From NCBI RefSeq assembly GCF_001429165.1, contig NZ_LMIR01000001.1, positions 208,875 to 272,874 of the forward strand: 64,000 bases of DNA, given 5' to 3'. Within the stretch, counting starts at the first letter, position 1. Every line of letters starts with the position of its first letter. Origin of the DNA: Agromyces sp. Root81. Lineage in GTDB: Bacteria > Actinomycetota > Actinomycetes > Actinomycetales > Microbacteriaceae. Positions 45,548 through 54,947 of the stretch are shown here, in pieces. The notes beneath the pieces are model-generated. The model was given only the letters and a program-made list of their open reading frames with translations. It was not told the origin of the DNA and made no database searches. Position numbers and translations under genes: made by a program.

Positions 45548-46353
45548 GCCCGAAGCCCTACACACATCGCGACGCCGTGCCCTACCGGCCGCTCGACTGG
45601 ACGGGCCTCTACCCGCCCGCGCTGCCGAAGGGCGCCGTGCCCGAGCACGTCGCGATCGTCATGGACGGCAACGGGCGGTGGGCCAACCGCCGCGGACTCA
45701 CCCGCATCGAGGGGCACAAGGCCGGAGAGATCGCGCTGCTCGACGTCGTCGCGGGTGCGATCCAGGCCGGCGTGAAGCACCTCTCGGTCTATGCGTTCTC
45801 GACGGAGAACTGGAAGCGCTCGCCCGAAGAGGTGCGCTTCCTCATGGGCTACAACCGCGACGTGCTCCACCGCCGGCGCGACCAGCTCAACGAGTGGGGG
45901 GTCCGGATCCGGTGGGCCGGTCGTCGCCCGCGCCTCTGGGCCTCTGTCATCAAGGAGCTGCAGGTCGCCGAGCAGCTGACGGCCGGCAACGACACGCTGA
46001 CCCTCACGATGTGCGTCAACTACGGCGGTCGCACCGAGATCGCCGACGCCGTGCGATCCATCGCCGACGACGTGGCATCCGGTCGCCTCCGCCCGTCGGC
46101 CGTGTCGGAGAAGCTCATCGCGAAGCGGCTCTACGTGCCCGACCTGCCCGACGTCGACCTCTTCGTGCGCAGCTCGGGTGAGCAGCGCACCTCGAACTTC
46201 ATGCTCTGGCAGTCGGCGTACGCCGAGATGGTGTTCCTCGACACGCTGTGGCCCGACTTCTCCCGGGTCGACCTGTGGCAGGCCATCGAGCTCTACGCCG
46301 GACGCAACCGCCGTTTCGGCGGCGCGGTCGACGCACCGACCGCCGAAGGCTGA
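45544..46353 (+). CDS. uppS: Isoprenyl (polyprenyl) diphosphate synthase, cis type
   Basis: A 269-residue cis-prenyltransferase that makes the lipid carrier for peptidoglycan synthesis. [18 protein letters not shown] holds the essential Asp (near residue 41), [14 protein letters not shown] follows, [18 protein letters not shown] is the substrate loop, and [20 protein letters not shown] with [18 protein letters not shown] closes the active site. It is coupled to recO by a 4-bp overlap. Confidence 0.96.
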   Translation: MSPKPYTHRDAVPYRPLDWTGLYPPALPKGAVPEHVAIVMDGNGRWANRRGLTRIEGHKAGEIALLDVVAGAIQAGVKHLSVYAFSTENWKRSPEEVRFLMGYNRDVLHRRRDQLNEWGVRIRWAGRRPRLWASVIKELQVAEQLTAGNDTLTLTMCVNYGGRTEIADAVRSIADDVASGRLRPSAVSEKLIAKRLYVPDLPDVDLFVRSSGEQRTSNFMLWQSAYAEMVFLDTLWPDFSRVDLWQAIELYAGRNRRFGGAVDAPTAEG

Positions 46354-46374
46354 CGCCCTCGGGGGTCGGCGGCG

Positions 46375-49300
46375 TCAGTCCAGGCCGAGCTCGACCATGA
46401 GCGACCGCGCCTTGGTGAGCGCAGCGCTCGAGCCCGGCCGTGCTGCGATCTCCGCCAGGCCGGGCCACGCGGCGTGCTCTGCCGGGATCCGGCCCGCCGT
46501 GGCGGCGGCACGCAGCACCGGGGCTCGAAGCAGTGCGACGTCGAGCACGCGGTTCAGCCAGGACGGCGGCTTCGGCTGGGCGGCCGCGAATCGGACGGAT
46601 TCGGTGAGCAGCGGCCACAGCACCGGCAGCGCGCGCAGCTCGCGTTCGAGCGAGCCCATCATGCGCGCGGGCGAGATGTCGGGCAGCGGCAGCAGGCGCG
46701 ACGCGGCCAGGCGCACCGACTCGGCACTGAAACGACGGTTCACGACCATCGCGTCAACGCTGTAGCGCGACTCGACGTCGGAGCACAGGGAGGCCAGCAC
46801 GACCGCGACCATGAGCACGGTCAGCGGCGGCACCGGGCCGTTGCTCGGGCCGTCCTTGCCGCTGCTGCGGTCGCGGAACTCCGAGGGGATGATCCTGCCC
46901 GACGCTTCATCCCACTGCAGCCAGCGTCGTTCGTCGCCCACGACCGTGTCGGCGTCGAGCTGGCCCTCGCGGTCGAGGGCGTACGACCAGGACATGAGCG
47001 CCCGGTACCGCACATCGGATGCCTCGGCCAGGCTGAACTCGAGCGGCACGAAGCGCTTCGACCCGCGAAGGTGCGATGACGAGGCGAGGCGGACGCCGTC
47101 GTCGATGGCGGCCCCCTCGCCGTCTCCGGCGGGCCAGATCGCGTCGAGATCGACCGAGGGCTTCGGCGCAGCGACGTCGGAGCCGGAGGCCGTACTCGGT
47201 TCGAGGAGTCGCGCAGTGATCGCCTTCGCGGCGGCGACGGCGCGCGATGAGCCCGGTCGTGCAGCGAGGGTGCGGGTGTGCGGGAGGTCGAGCGTGGACG
47301 GATCCGCGAGGCCGGCTGCGACGGCGTCTTCGGCGCCGGGCAGCAGGGTGCCGATCGTCTCGACGATCTCCGCGGTACCCGCCGTCATCCGAACCGCTCC
47401 CAGCGAGTGGCCCACGAAACCGTCGAGAAGCGGCCAGACGACCGAGCCGAGCCCGGCTTCGCTCAGTTCCAGAGCGACGCGAGCGAGCTGCGCACCGTTC
47501 GAACCGCCACGGTCGTGCAGGCCGAGATCCGCCACCCCCGGACGCAGCAGCCCTCGGTCCCATGCCTCCAGCACCCCCTCGAACATGTCGGTGGCGGCAT
47601 TCGGGTGCGGTGATCGAAGGCCGCAGAGCATCCGTGCGGCGAGGCGCGGGGTGAGCGGTGCGTTTCGGCGTGCGAGCTGGCGCCACGCGAAGCCGCTGCC
47701 GGCGTCGAGTCCATCGCCCGAGTACGCGCCGTCGCCCCACGTCGGCAACTCGATGGGCGTGCCCCAGCCGAAACCCGTCGTGTCGATTCGGCGCGGGAAC
47801 GGAGTGAGCGACGCCGGAAGCGTGGTGGCCGCACGGCGCCAGTCGCCGTCCTCGTCCGGTACGAGCGAGGGCTCGAGCAGCGGATCGAGCGCGTACGCGC
47901 ACGCTGCCGGGCCGGCGGCGATCGTCATCAGCTCGCCGGACTGCAGCACGACGGGCACGTCCGACACGGCGAGCGCGTCGAGGTGCCGCTGCTCGACGAG
48001 CGCCAGGTCGAGGCGGAGCAGTGCGAGGAGTAGATCCGCTTCGCTCGCCGTTGCGCCCGCATCGCGGTAGCGCTGCAGGCGTTCGACGAGATCGTCCGGC
48101 GCGATCCGGAGGTCGTCCCACGACGGCGTGGACAGCAGCGTGGGAACCTCGCCGAGCCGCTGGACGACCGAGGCTTCGCGCGCCGGGACCGGACCGAACA
48201 CCACATCGCGCCGCCACTCGTCGTCGCCGGTCAGCACGAGCCGGTCGAGCATGCGGATGCGATCGCCGGCGATCCGGTCCGCAGCTGCGCTCACCCCCGT
48301 GCGCCAGTTCGGCCGCAGCCCGCGCAGCGCGGTGTGTGCCGCGTCGGCATCGGTCCGTGCGACGGCGTTCGCGAGCTCCAGGAAGCGGTCGACCTCGAGG
48401 TCGTCGGCGCCCTCGGGGCGGGATGCCAGCACGCCCGCGGCCGCGGCCAGCACGGCAGGTGAGGCGACCGGCAGCTGGAAGCGCGGCACGGACCAGACGT
48501 CGGGAGCGGGCTGCCACGCGGTCGCTGCGGACTCCGGCTCCGCGATGGGGTCGGCGGCGATGCCCCATCGGTCCTGGAGTGCCTGTGCCGCCTTGGCCAG
48601 CGAGCCGTCTCGGCCTGTTGCGATCGGTGACAGGGCGTCCGCGGCGGTCTCGGCTGCCTCGCCGGTGAGCGGCCGGGAGCGGCGCAGTGCCGCGTCGAGC
48701 ACGATCCTTCGTGCGGCCTTGGACTTCGCCGCGAGCGCGAGCGAGAGCACGTCGGCCGCCTGGTACTCGTCACCGTGCTCGATGATCGCGGGCGCGAGCG
48801 CCGTCACCACCGGGGCCTCCGCATGGCTGAGAGCTCCGAGGAGCGCGTCAGCATGTGCGACGAGCTCGCTGTCGGTGAGCGCGAGCGAGTCGGCGAGGAT
48901 TCCGGCCCACGCCTTGCGATCGCCAGGGCGCTGGGCGGCATCGAGCGCGGCGAGCACGAGGGTCACGGCTTCGTCGCGCTCCACCCAGCCCTGTTCCGCC
49001 CCTGCGGCGATCACCCTGCCGAAGGGGCCGGTCGCCGGGGCTCCCACCGCGACACCGGTGCGCAGGTGATCGACGAATCGCGCGCGGATCACCTCGGCGT
49101 CGATCGCGCCGCGGCCGGCGGGGTACAGCTCCGCCTCCAGACCGAGCGCGACGGCCGCGTACACGGCCCAGTCCTTCAGATATTCCACGCCCTCGGGCAC
49201 GGGCAGCTCGTGGTGGTGCACCAGCCGCACCGCACGGCCGGCGTGCACCGACGTCGCGTGCTCCCAAGGGCGCCGGTTCGAGCGGCAGGCCCGGGAGGTG

Positions 49301-49647
49301 AAGGCGATGGCGAACTCCGGCCCGCGGGTCGCGAGCACCTCGGCGGCGAGCTGATCGGGGACGGAGCCGGGGCCGCCGAGCACGGCTTCCGCACGCCGTG
49401 CGTCCGCACCCACGCGGATGGCGAACAGTGCGAGCATCCCGTGGTCGGCCCCGCCCACCATCGACTCGCGGGAGAGCGTGTTCCCCTCCGAGACCCACAT
49501 GTCCCAGTCACCCCGCAGCAGGCCGGCGCGAGCTTCGCGCCGTTGCGCCTCGGTGCCGACCGGGAGCTCGAGCGCGTCGGTCTGCGCCGCGTCGGCCCAG
49601 CCGAGGTCGCGGAACAGCTCGAGCGAGCGGGCGAGGGCGTCGGTCAT
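46375..49647 (-). CDS. Giant DUF6493-like helical-repeat protein
   Basis: A 1090-residue soluble protein with no signal peptide or membrane helix. It is built from Ala/Leu-rich helical pairs throughout (for example VTLVLAALDAAQRPGDRKAW and DALLGALSHAEAPVVTALAP), suggesting HEAT-like repeats. Blocks such as FPRRIDTTGFGWGTPIELP and AARMLCGLRSPHPNAA are distinctive. I tentatively place it with DUF6493-type proteins, which in actinomycetes stand next to SWIM zinc-finger genes. GGAGGAG precedes ATG 49647, and the ATG overlaps the SWIM gene stop by 4 bp. Biochemical function unknown. Confidence 0.65.
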   Translation of the reverse strand: MTDALARSLELFRDLGWADAAQTDALELPVGTEAQRREARAGLLRGDWDMWVSEGNTLSRESMVGGADHGMLALFAIRVGADARRAEAVLGGPGSVPDQLAAEVLATRGPEFAIAFTSRACRSNRRPWEHATSVHAGRAVRLVHHHELPVPEGVEYLKDWAVYAAVALGLEAELYPAGRGAIDAEVIRARFVDHLRTGVAVGAPATGPFGRVIAAGAEQGWVERDEAVTLVLAALDAAQRPGDRKAWAGILADSLALTDSELVAHADALLGALSHAEAPVVTALAPAIIEHGDEYQAADVLSLALAAKSKAARRIVLDAALRRSRPLTGEAAETAADALSPIATGRDGSLAKAAQALQDRWGIAADPIAEPESAATAWQPAPDVWSVPRFQLPVASPAVLAAAAGVLASRPEGADDLEVDRFLELANAVARTDADAAHTALRGLRPNWRTGVSAAADRIAGDRIRMLDRLVLTGDDEWRRDVVFGPVPAREASVVQRLGEVPTLLSTPSWDDLRIAPDDLVERLQRYRDAGATASEADLLLALLRLDLALVEQRHLDALAVSDVPVVLQSGELMTIAAGPAACAYALDPLLEPSLVPDEDGDWRRAATTLPASLTPFPRRIDTTGFGWGTPIELPTWGDGAYSGDGLDAGSGFAWRQLARRNAPLTPRLAARMLCGLRSPHPNAATDMFEGVLEAWDRGLLRPGVADLGLHDRGGSNGAQLARVALELSEAGLGSVVWPLLDGFVGHSLGAVRMTAGTAEIVETIGTLLPGAEDAVAAGLADPSTLDLPHTRTLAARPGSSRAVAAAKAITARLLEPSTASGSDVAAPKPSVDLDAIWPAGDGEGAAIDDGVRLASSSHLRGSKRFVPLEFSLAEASDVRYRALMSWSYALDREGQLDADTVVGDERRWLQWDEASGRIIPSEFRDRSSGKDGPSNGPVPPLTVLMVAVVLASLCSDVESRYSVDAMVVNRRFSAESVRLAASRLLPLPDISPARMMGSLERELRALPVLWPLLTESVRFAAAQPKPPSWLNRVLDVALLRAPVLRAAATAGRIPAEHAAWPGLAEIAARPGSSAALTKARSLMVELGLD

Positions 49648-50984
49648 CGGATCTCCTCCATCAGGATCTGGACGGCGAGCACGTGCTTGCACGCACCTCG
49701 ATCTCCACCGCCCGTCAGTTGCCACGTGCAGGTGCAGCGGAAGTCGCCATCGGCGGCGCGAACGCTGTACGTGGCGGGCTCGGAACGGGTGCCCGCGTGG
49801 ACGAGCCACTCGCCGGGCTCGGTGCCCGGCTCCACGAGGCGGTGCGCCACGAGCCGTCGCGCGGCTCGCACGCGCGGATTGTCGCGCACGGCACGCTCGG
49901 GGTCGTCGGGCATCTCGCGATGGAAATGAGCGTGTTCGTGCACGTCCCAGCCCACACGTCCTGATGCGGCGAGCACGGCGAGGCCGGACTCCACTTCTGC
50001 CGTCGTGAGCCCCGACTCCCGACGCAGCCGCTCGATATCGATCACCGGCTCGAACGCCAGCAGCGCGGAGACGAGCGCCGCATGGTCCGAGACGTCGGGA
50101 CCGGCGAGCGCGCTCAGCAACGAGCCCTCTCCCGAGAACCCGCGCCATGCTTCCTTGGTGATGCCGAGCAGCAATCGGGCGTGCGGGAGCTCGACCTCGA
50201 ATGCCGGTGCGCCCGGCTCACCGTCGGCGGGGCCGTAGACGGTGAGCCCGGTCACGTGGGGGAGCAGTCGCCTCAGGGCGCTCAGGCGGTGGAGCCCGCT
50301 CACGTGCACTGCGCGGTCGGTGCGACGCGGCGCGATGCGGAATCCTGCAGCGGTCGGCGTGAGCCATCCGGCCGACGGTGCCGCGGTCGCGGCAGGGATC
50401 GAGGTGAGCAGCGTGCGCGCCGCCGCCCGGTCGAGGGTGAAGACGCGTGCGAGTCGACGGTGCATCTCCGCGACGTTGCCGAGCGCGGGGACCCAACGAT
50501 CCGGCATCTCGACCCGCCGTTCAGCGGCCGCGGCTGAGGGCGTGGCGACCGTCAGACCGTGCAGGCCGACATCGAGATGGAACAACTCGTCTCTGCCGAC
50601 GGAGGCGAGTGCCCGTCGCGTGGCCATCCCGATGTCGACGTTGGTCGTGCCATACGCCACCTCACCGCCATCCAGCCCGGAGTCGAGCAGGTCGAGGCGC
50701 GCATACACGCTGTTGCAGGCCGAGAAGACTTCGGCGCGCAGCCGGTCGCCGTGGGCGGTGAGCACCGGGTCGCGCTGGGTGGTGGGGGTGTACTTGAAGT
50801 ACCGCGTGGCGGTGATGTCGGCGAGCGACAACAGTCCGCGCGCCACCACCTGCGGCTCCGTCGCGAAGCCGTGGAAGAAGCTCGGACTGGCGACCGGTCC
50901 GTCGGGCGTGAGGGCGGGGGCGAGCGCGAGTGCGAGCCGATCCCGAGTCACCGATGACGCCGTCGTGAACCCGCGAACACCCAT
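49644..50984 (-). CDS. SWIM zinc-finger protein
   Basis: A 446-residue protein with a C-terminal SWIM zinc finger, C-x-C ... C-x-H, in FRCTCTWQLTGGGDRGACKH (about residues 415-435), a fold that binds DNA or protein. The rest has FHGFATEPQVVARGLLSLAD and YFKYTPTTQRDPVLTAHGDR near the N-terminus and a possible winged-helix segment (LRRESGLTTAEVESGLAVLA) near residue 335. ATG 50984 (MGVRGFTTAS) was chosen; upstream codons look non-coding. It is translationally coupled to the giant protein, so the two probably act together. Confidence 0.82.
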   Translation of the reverse strand: MGVRGFTTASSVTRDRLALALAPALTPDGPVASPSFFHGFATEPQVVARGLLSLADITATRYFKYTPTTQRDPVLTAHGDRLRAEVFSACNSVYARLDLLDSGLDGGEVAYGTTNVDIGMATRRALASVGRDELFHLDVGLHGLTVATPSAAAAERRVEMPDRWVPALGNVAEMHRRLARVFTLDRAAARTLLTSIPAATAAPSAGWLTPTAAGFRIAPRRTDRAVHVSGLHRLSALRRLLPHVTGLTVYGPADGEPGAPAFEVELPHARLLLGITKEAWRGFSGEGSLLSALAGPDVSDHAALVSALLAFEPVIDIERLRRESGLTTAEVESGLAVLAASGRVGWDVHEHAHFHREMPDDPERAVRDNPRVRAARRLVAHRLVEPGTEPGEWLVHAGTRSEPATYSVRAADGDFRCTCTWQLTGGGDRGACKHVLAVQILMEEIR

Positions 50985-51077
50985 GCGGACGAGGCTAGCG
51001 GAGGAGTGCGCTCCAGCCGTCCGCGCCACGGGCTTCACACGATCGATCCGGGCGCCCCGACCGCACGCCGAGCACGG

Positions 51078-52781
51078 TCAGCGGCGGCCGAGCACCCCGG
51101 CGAACAACGCGTGCAGCAGCGGCAGAGTCGAGGCGACCATCAGCGTCGTTCCGACGACGGGGTTCAGTGCCACGAGTACAGCGCCGCCGATGAGCAGTGC
51201 GGCGAACAGCACGGCCGACACGACGCGGCGAGCGACGCCCTCGAGCCGGTCGAGGCGCCGTTCCAGGCGTGAGGTGTCGAACGCGAGTCGACCCTGATCG
51301 GCCTTCGTGATGAGTGCGTCGACGCGTTGCGGCATCCGCCAGAGGAGTCCTGCGCTCTTCAGCGCCTCCGCGGCGAGATCCTGCACGATGTCGCCCCGCT
51401 CCTCGTCGAGCAGTCGCGCGGCATAGGGTTCGACGGCATCCCACACGTTGAACTCGGGGTCGAGGCCGCTGCACATGCCCGAGGTGAGCGCCATCGAACG
51501 GATCAGCAGGAGCAGCCGCTCGGGCAGCTGGAACGGGAGCGATCGCATGACATCGCCGAACTCCGCGCCGAAGTCGCGGAACTCCCGCGGGTCGACGTGC
51601 TTCAATTGCGCGAAACCCATGCCGCCGAAACGCTCGAAGAGCTGGGAGAGGGCGCGCTCGAGCTCGCCGGTCTCGGCCGAGGGCATGAGCACCCCGATCT
51701 CGCCGGCCGCCTCGATCATGGCCCGACCGTCGCGGGCGGCCACCGCGATGACGAGCGCGCGAAGTCCGGCCCGCAGCTCGGTCGGCACCTCGGCCATCAT
51801 GCCGAAGTCGACGAAGGTGAGCCGCCAGGGCGGGGTCGATCCGCCCGGCCCGTCGTCCCGATCCGTCGTGCGGGGCAGTGGCGTGACGAAGATGTTGCCC
51901 GGGTGCGGGTCGGCGTGCACGAAGCCGTGCGTGAAGACCTGGTCGAACATGATCTCGGCGAAGACCCGTGCCACGTCGGCGGGCGGGATGCCGGCCGCCC
52001 GCAATGCGTCGGTGTCGTTGATCTTGATCGCCGTGACGTCCTCGAGGGTCAGCACCCGGCGGGTCGTCCGCTCCCACACCACTGCCGGGGCGTACACGCG
52101 GTCGTCGTCGGCGAACGACTCCGCGAACCTCTCGGCACTCGCCGCCTCGTGCAGGTAGTCGATCTCCTCGAGACTGGTCTGCGCGAACTCCTCGACGAGG
52201 GCGGGGGCATCCACGCGGTCGGACACGATGCGCACCCGCCGCAGCCACCCGGCGACGCGGCGGAGCGCGGCGAGGTCGACGGCGACGATCTGGTCGATGC
52301 CCGGGCGCTGCACCTTGACGACCACGTCGGCGAGTCCGTTGTCCGCGGCATCGAGCTCGGAGAGCCGGGCACGGTGCACCTGCCCGAGCGACGCCGCTGC
52401 CACGGGCACTTCGTCGAACCGGTCGAAGACCTGCCCGAGGCGTGCGCCGAGCTCGGCCTCCGCGAGGTCGCGGATCGCGGGGAACGGCACCGGAGGCACC
52501 TCGTCCTGCAAGCCTTCGAGCTCCGAGGTGATCTCCGGCGGCAGCACATCGAGGCGGGAGGACAGGAACTGCCCGACCTTGATCATGAGTCCGCCGAGCT
52601 CGACGGCGAGCGTGCGGAACTCTTCCGCGATCTTCCGGATCCGCCGCTCGCGGGTGCGGGCGGTGATGCTGGAGAGGCCGAGTTTCGGCAGGGCGAGCTC
52701 GAACCACCAGAGTTGGAGGAGCCGACGGGCCGCGAACGTCAGGATGCGGCGGGAGCGCGCACGGGGTGCACCGTCGCTCAT
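51078..52781 (-). CDS. UbiB/ABC1/AarF-family atypical kinase
   Basis: A 567-residue ADCK-type kinase-like protein involved in quinone or lipid homeostasis. The family motif regions are LGGLMIKVGQFLSSRLDVLP (KxGQ motif, near residue 65), PVAAASLGQVHRARL (Ala-rich loop), VVVKVQRPGI (catalytic Lys), FVHADPHPGNIF and FVDFGMMAEV (metal-binding Asp). Two hydrophobic helices at the C-terminus (residues about 515-560) anchor it in the membrane. It is the second gene after padR, 50 bp downstream on the same strand. Confidence 0.92.
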   Translation of the reverse strand: MSDGAPRARSRRILTFAARRLLQLWWFELALPKLGLSSITARTRERRIRKIAEEFRTLAVELGGLMIKVGQFLSSRLDVLPPEITSELEGLQDEVPPVPFPAIRDLAEAELGARLGQVFDRFDEVPVAAASLGQVHRARLSELDAADNGLADVVVKVQRPGIDQIVAVDLAALRRVAGWLRRVRIVSDRVDAPALVEEFAQTSLEEIDYLHEAASAERFAESFADDDRVYAPAVVWERTTRRVLTLEDVTAIKINDTDALRAAGIPPADVARVFAEIMFDQVFTHGFVHADPHPGNIFVTPLPRTTDRDDGPGGSTPPWRLTFVDFGMMAEVPTELRAGLRALVIAVAARDGRAMIEAAGEIGVLMPSAETGELERALSQLFERFGGMGFAQLKHVDPREFRDFGAEFGDVMRSLPFQLPERLLLLIRSMALTSGMCSGLDPEFNVWDAVEPYAARLLDEERGDIVQDLAAEALKSAGLLWRMPQRVDALITKADQGRLAFDTSRLERRLDRLEGVARRVVSAVLFAALLIGGAVLVALNPVVGTTLMVASTLPLLHALFAGVLGRR

Positions 52782-52831
52782 CGCGCCGTCCGTTCGCCGG
52801 TTCCTCGATGATGAGGCAGGGGCGCCACGTT

Positions 52832-53416
52832 TCAGCTCTGGGCGAGGATCGAGTAGAGCGCGCGACGGGCATCGTCGAGCACGCTCACGGCTTGCTTCAG
52901 CTGATCGGGCGTTCCGCTGCGGCCGAGCTGCGCGGTGGCGGCGGCGAGCTCGACGGCCGCCTTCGAGAGCGCGCGGTGGTGTTCGGTGCCGTTGGGCGAC
53001 GGCGACTCCCAGGGGGCTGGACGGTCGGCGGCGGCCTCCGCTTCCGCGCGGCCGAGATCGGTGAGCGAATAGGTCTTGCGACCGTTGAGCTCCGCGGCGA
53101 CGATCAGTTCCTCGTCGGCCAGCAGCTGCAGCGTCGGGTAGACCGATCCGGCGCTCGGCTTCCACGTGCCGCCGCTTCGCTCCTCGATCTCCTGGATGAT
53201 CTGGTAGCCGTGCATCGGCTGCTCGGCGAGCAGGGCGAGCACTGCCGCGCGCACATCGCCGCGCGCCATCCGCTTCGCTCCCGGTCGCGGGTCGAACGAG
53301 GAGCGCAGCTGCTCCATCGCCTCCCAGATCGCAGCGCCCGGGTTGCCTGCCCCGAAGCCGCGCTCACCTCCGAAACCTGCCGCACCGAAACCGCCTGTCG
53401 GACGTGGGCCGTTCAT
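52832..53416 (-). CDS. PadR-family transcriptional regulator
   Basis: A 194-residue regulator. A Gly/Phe/Arg-rich N-terminal extension (TGGFGAAGFGGERGFGAGNP) precedes a winged-helix domain (RGDVRAAVLALLAEQPMHGY, EIEERSGGTWKPSAGSVYPT, LQLLADEELI, GRKTYSLTDLGR). A C-terminal helical dimerisation part with ELAAATAQLGRSG follows. GGGAGG precedes ATG 53416. Four half sites upstream (53441-53470) suggest self-regulation. It probably also controls the ubiB-like gene behind it. Confidence 0.92.
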   Translation of the reverse strand: MNGPRPTGGFGAAGFGGERGFGAGNPGAAIWEAMEQLRSSFDPRPGAKRMARGDVRAAVLALLAEQPMHGYQIIQEIEERSGGTWKPSAGSVYPTLQLLADEELIVAAELNGRKTYSLTDLGRAEAEAAADRPAPWESPSPNGTEHHRALSKAAVELAAATAQLGRSGTPDQLKQAVSVLDDARRALYSILAQS

Positions 53417-53440
53417 GATGACCTCCCGGGTTGACGAATG

Positions 53441-53470
53441 AACGATACTCAACGATATATCGCTATCGCT
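53441..53470. promoter_or_regulatory. Operator-like cluster upstream of padR
   Basis: Two direct AACGATA copies (53441-53447, 53451-53457) face two TATCGCT copies (53458-53464, 53464-53470), symmetric about 53457/53458 with CGATATATCG near the centre. The AT-rich patch is unlike the surroundings and probably contains the minus-strand padR promoter. Confidence 0.5.
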
Positions 53471-54014
53471 ACGGATGGAAGGGGTACGTCGCGGCCAGCC
53501 ACGCATCGGCCTCGCGCGGATGCCGCAGCCGCACGACCTCCAGACCGGGGCGGCTTCGAGCGGCGTCGGCGACGAGATCGCCTCGGGTGGCGTGCGTGTT
53601 CCACGCCCAGCGGATGATGTGCTCGGGGTCGCTGAAGATCGTGCGCAGGGGCGCCTCCCGATTGCCGTTCCAGAGCTCCTCGCGGCGCACACGGCGGCGC
53701 ACCGTGCGCGTGACGACCTGCTGCATCACTCGAGCTCGCGAGTAGTCGAGGAAGACCATCGTCTGCGCCCGGTCGGCGAGGAGCTCGCGCACCGGATCGT
53801 ACTGCCATTCGATCACCCAGCCCGGCTGCGAGGTGAACGCGTCGACGTCGGCGACGAAACTCGGGCGCGGCGTCCAGTCGGGCCCGTGGAACAGGGCGTC
53901 GATCTCCCGATACGGCAGAGCGGATGCCGCGGCGATCCGCCGCGCGAGGGTCGACTTGCCTGCACCGCTCGCGCCGGCGACGAGGATGCGGCGGGGTGCG
54001 GGAGCGGGCATCAT
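53469..54014 (-). CDS. P-loop kinase-like protein
   Basis: A 181-residue P-loop NTPase resembling the adenylate kinase/shikimate kinase-like group often called DNA topology modulation proteins (FlaR-like). The Walker A motif is VAGASGAGKSTLARRIA (residues about 11-27). LPYREIDALFHGPDWTPRP and VIEWQYDPVRELLADRAQTM follow, with the Walker B-like MVFLDYSRARV. LWNGNREAPLRTIFSDPEHI is typical of the group. Two adjacent ATG codons (54014, 54011) could start it. The substrate is unknown. Confidence 0.8.
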   Translation of the reverse strand: MMPAPAPRRILVAGASGAGKSTLARRIAAASALPYREIDALFHGPDWTPRPSFVADVDAFTSQPGWVIEWQYDPVRELLADRAQTMVFLDYSRARVMQQVVTRTVRRRVRREELWNGNREAPLRTIFSDPEHIIRWAWNTHATRGDLVADAARSRPGLEVVRLRHPREADAWLAATYPFHP

Positions 54015-54109
54015 CCGAGCGTACCGATGCGATGGCGCCGGCGACTCGGCACCGTGCGAATCTCCCCGTTCGGGGAATACGGAGGCCGAACCATCCGTTC
54101 GCATACGTC

Positions 54110-54775
54110 GTGAGTGAACCCATCAAGATCGACATCTGGTCCGACATCGCCTGCCCCTGGTGCTACATCGGCAAGCGCCACCTCGAGAGCGGCATCGCCT
54201 CGCTGGGTGAGGATGCGCCGGAGGTCGACATCACGTACCACTCCTTCGAACTCGCACCCGACACCCCGGTCGACTTCGAGGGCTCGGAGGTCGACTTCCT
54301 CGCCAAGCACAAGGGCATGCCCGTCGAGCGCGTGCAGCAGATGCTGGAGCAGGTCACGGGCGTCGCCGCGACCGCAGGGCTCGACTACGACTTCGACGCG
54401 TTGCAGCACACCAAGACGCTGAAGGCGCACGAGCTGCTGCACTTCGCCAAGGAGCAGGGCCTGCAGCTCGAGCTCACCGAGCGCCTGCTGCGCGCGTACT
54501 TCACCGAGGGTCGCCACGTCGGCCGCGTCGACGAGCTCGTAGAACTCGGTGCCGAGATCGGCCTCGACGCCGACGCAGCACGCGAGGCGCTCGACTCGGG
54601 GCGGTACGCAGCCGCGGTGCAGGCCGACATCGCCCAGGCGCAGGCTTACGGCATCAACGGTGTGCCGTTCTTCGTGATCGAGGGCAAATACGGCATCTCG
54701 GGCGCGCAGCCCGCCGAGGTCTTCGCCCAGGCGATCGCGCAGATCGCCGGCGAGCGCGACGGAGCCGCCGCGTGA
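54110..54775 (+). CDS. DsbA-family (FrnE-like) thiol oxidoreductase
   Basis: A 221-residue cytoplasmic thioredoxin-fold protein of the FrnE subgroup. The active site C-x-x-C is in DIWSDIACPWCYIGKRHLE (CPWC near residues 15-18). HSFELAPDTP and the C-terminal GINGVPFFVIEGKYGISGAQ (cis-Pro loop) complete the pattern. There is no signal peptide. It starts at GTG 54110. Its stop overlaps the start of a 44-residue gene (GTGA), so the two are translationally coupled. Confidence 0.9.
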   Translation: MSEPIKIDIWSDIACPWCYIGKRHLESGIASLGEDAPEVDITYHSFELAPDTPVDFEGSEVDFLAKHKGMPVERVQQMLEQVTGVAATAGLDYDFDALQHTKTLKAHELLHFAKEQGLQLELTERLLRAYFTEGRHVGRVDELVELGAEIGLDADAAREALDSGRYAAAVQADIAQAQAYGINGVPFFVIEGKYGISGAQPAEVFAQAIAQIAGERDGAAA

Positions 54776-54906
54776 GCGACGTCGCCGCCGCGTCGACGAC
54801 GGATGCCGCGGCGCCCGCGCCGTTCGCGATGATCACGGGCGACCCGTCGGCCATGGTCTGCGAGGGCGACGTCTGCTACATCCCGGGCACCGAACCAGGG
54901 GAGTGA
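54772..54906 (+). CDS. 44-residue two-cysteine peptide coupled to the DsbA-like gene
   Basis: A short gene starting at GTG 54772 that overlaps the DsbA-like stop by 4 bp and encodes 44 residues: a low-complexity start (SDVAAASTTDAAAPAPFA) then MITGDPSAMVCEGDVCYIPG and TEPGE. It has two Cys separated by four residues. The composition of the second half and the coupling argue that it is real. It could be a substrate, partner or metal-binding peptide of the oxidoreductase; this is inference. Confidence 0.6.
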   Translation: MSDVAAASTTDAAAPAPFAMITGDPSAMVCEGDVCYIPGTEPGE

Positions 54907-54947
54907 CTTCGAGCCGCTGAGCGCGCTCCTCGGTGTCGAGGGACGCG

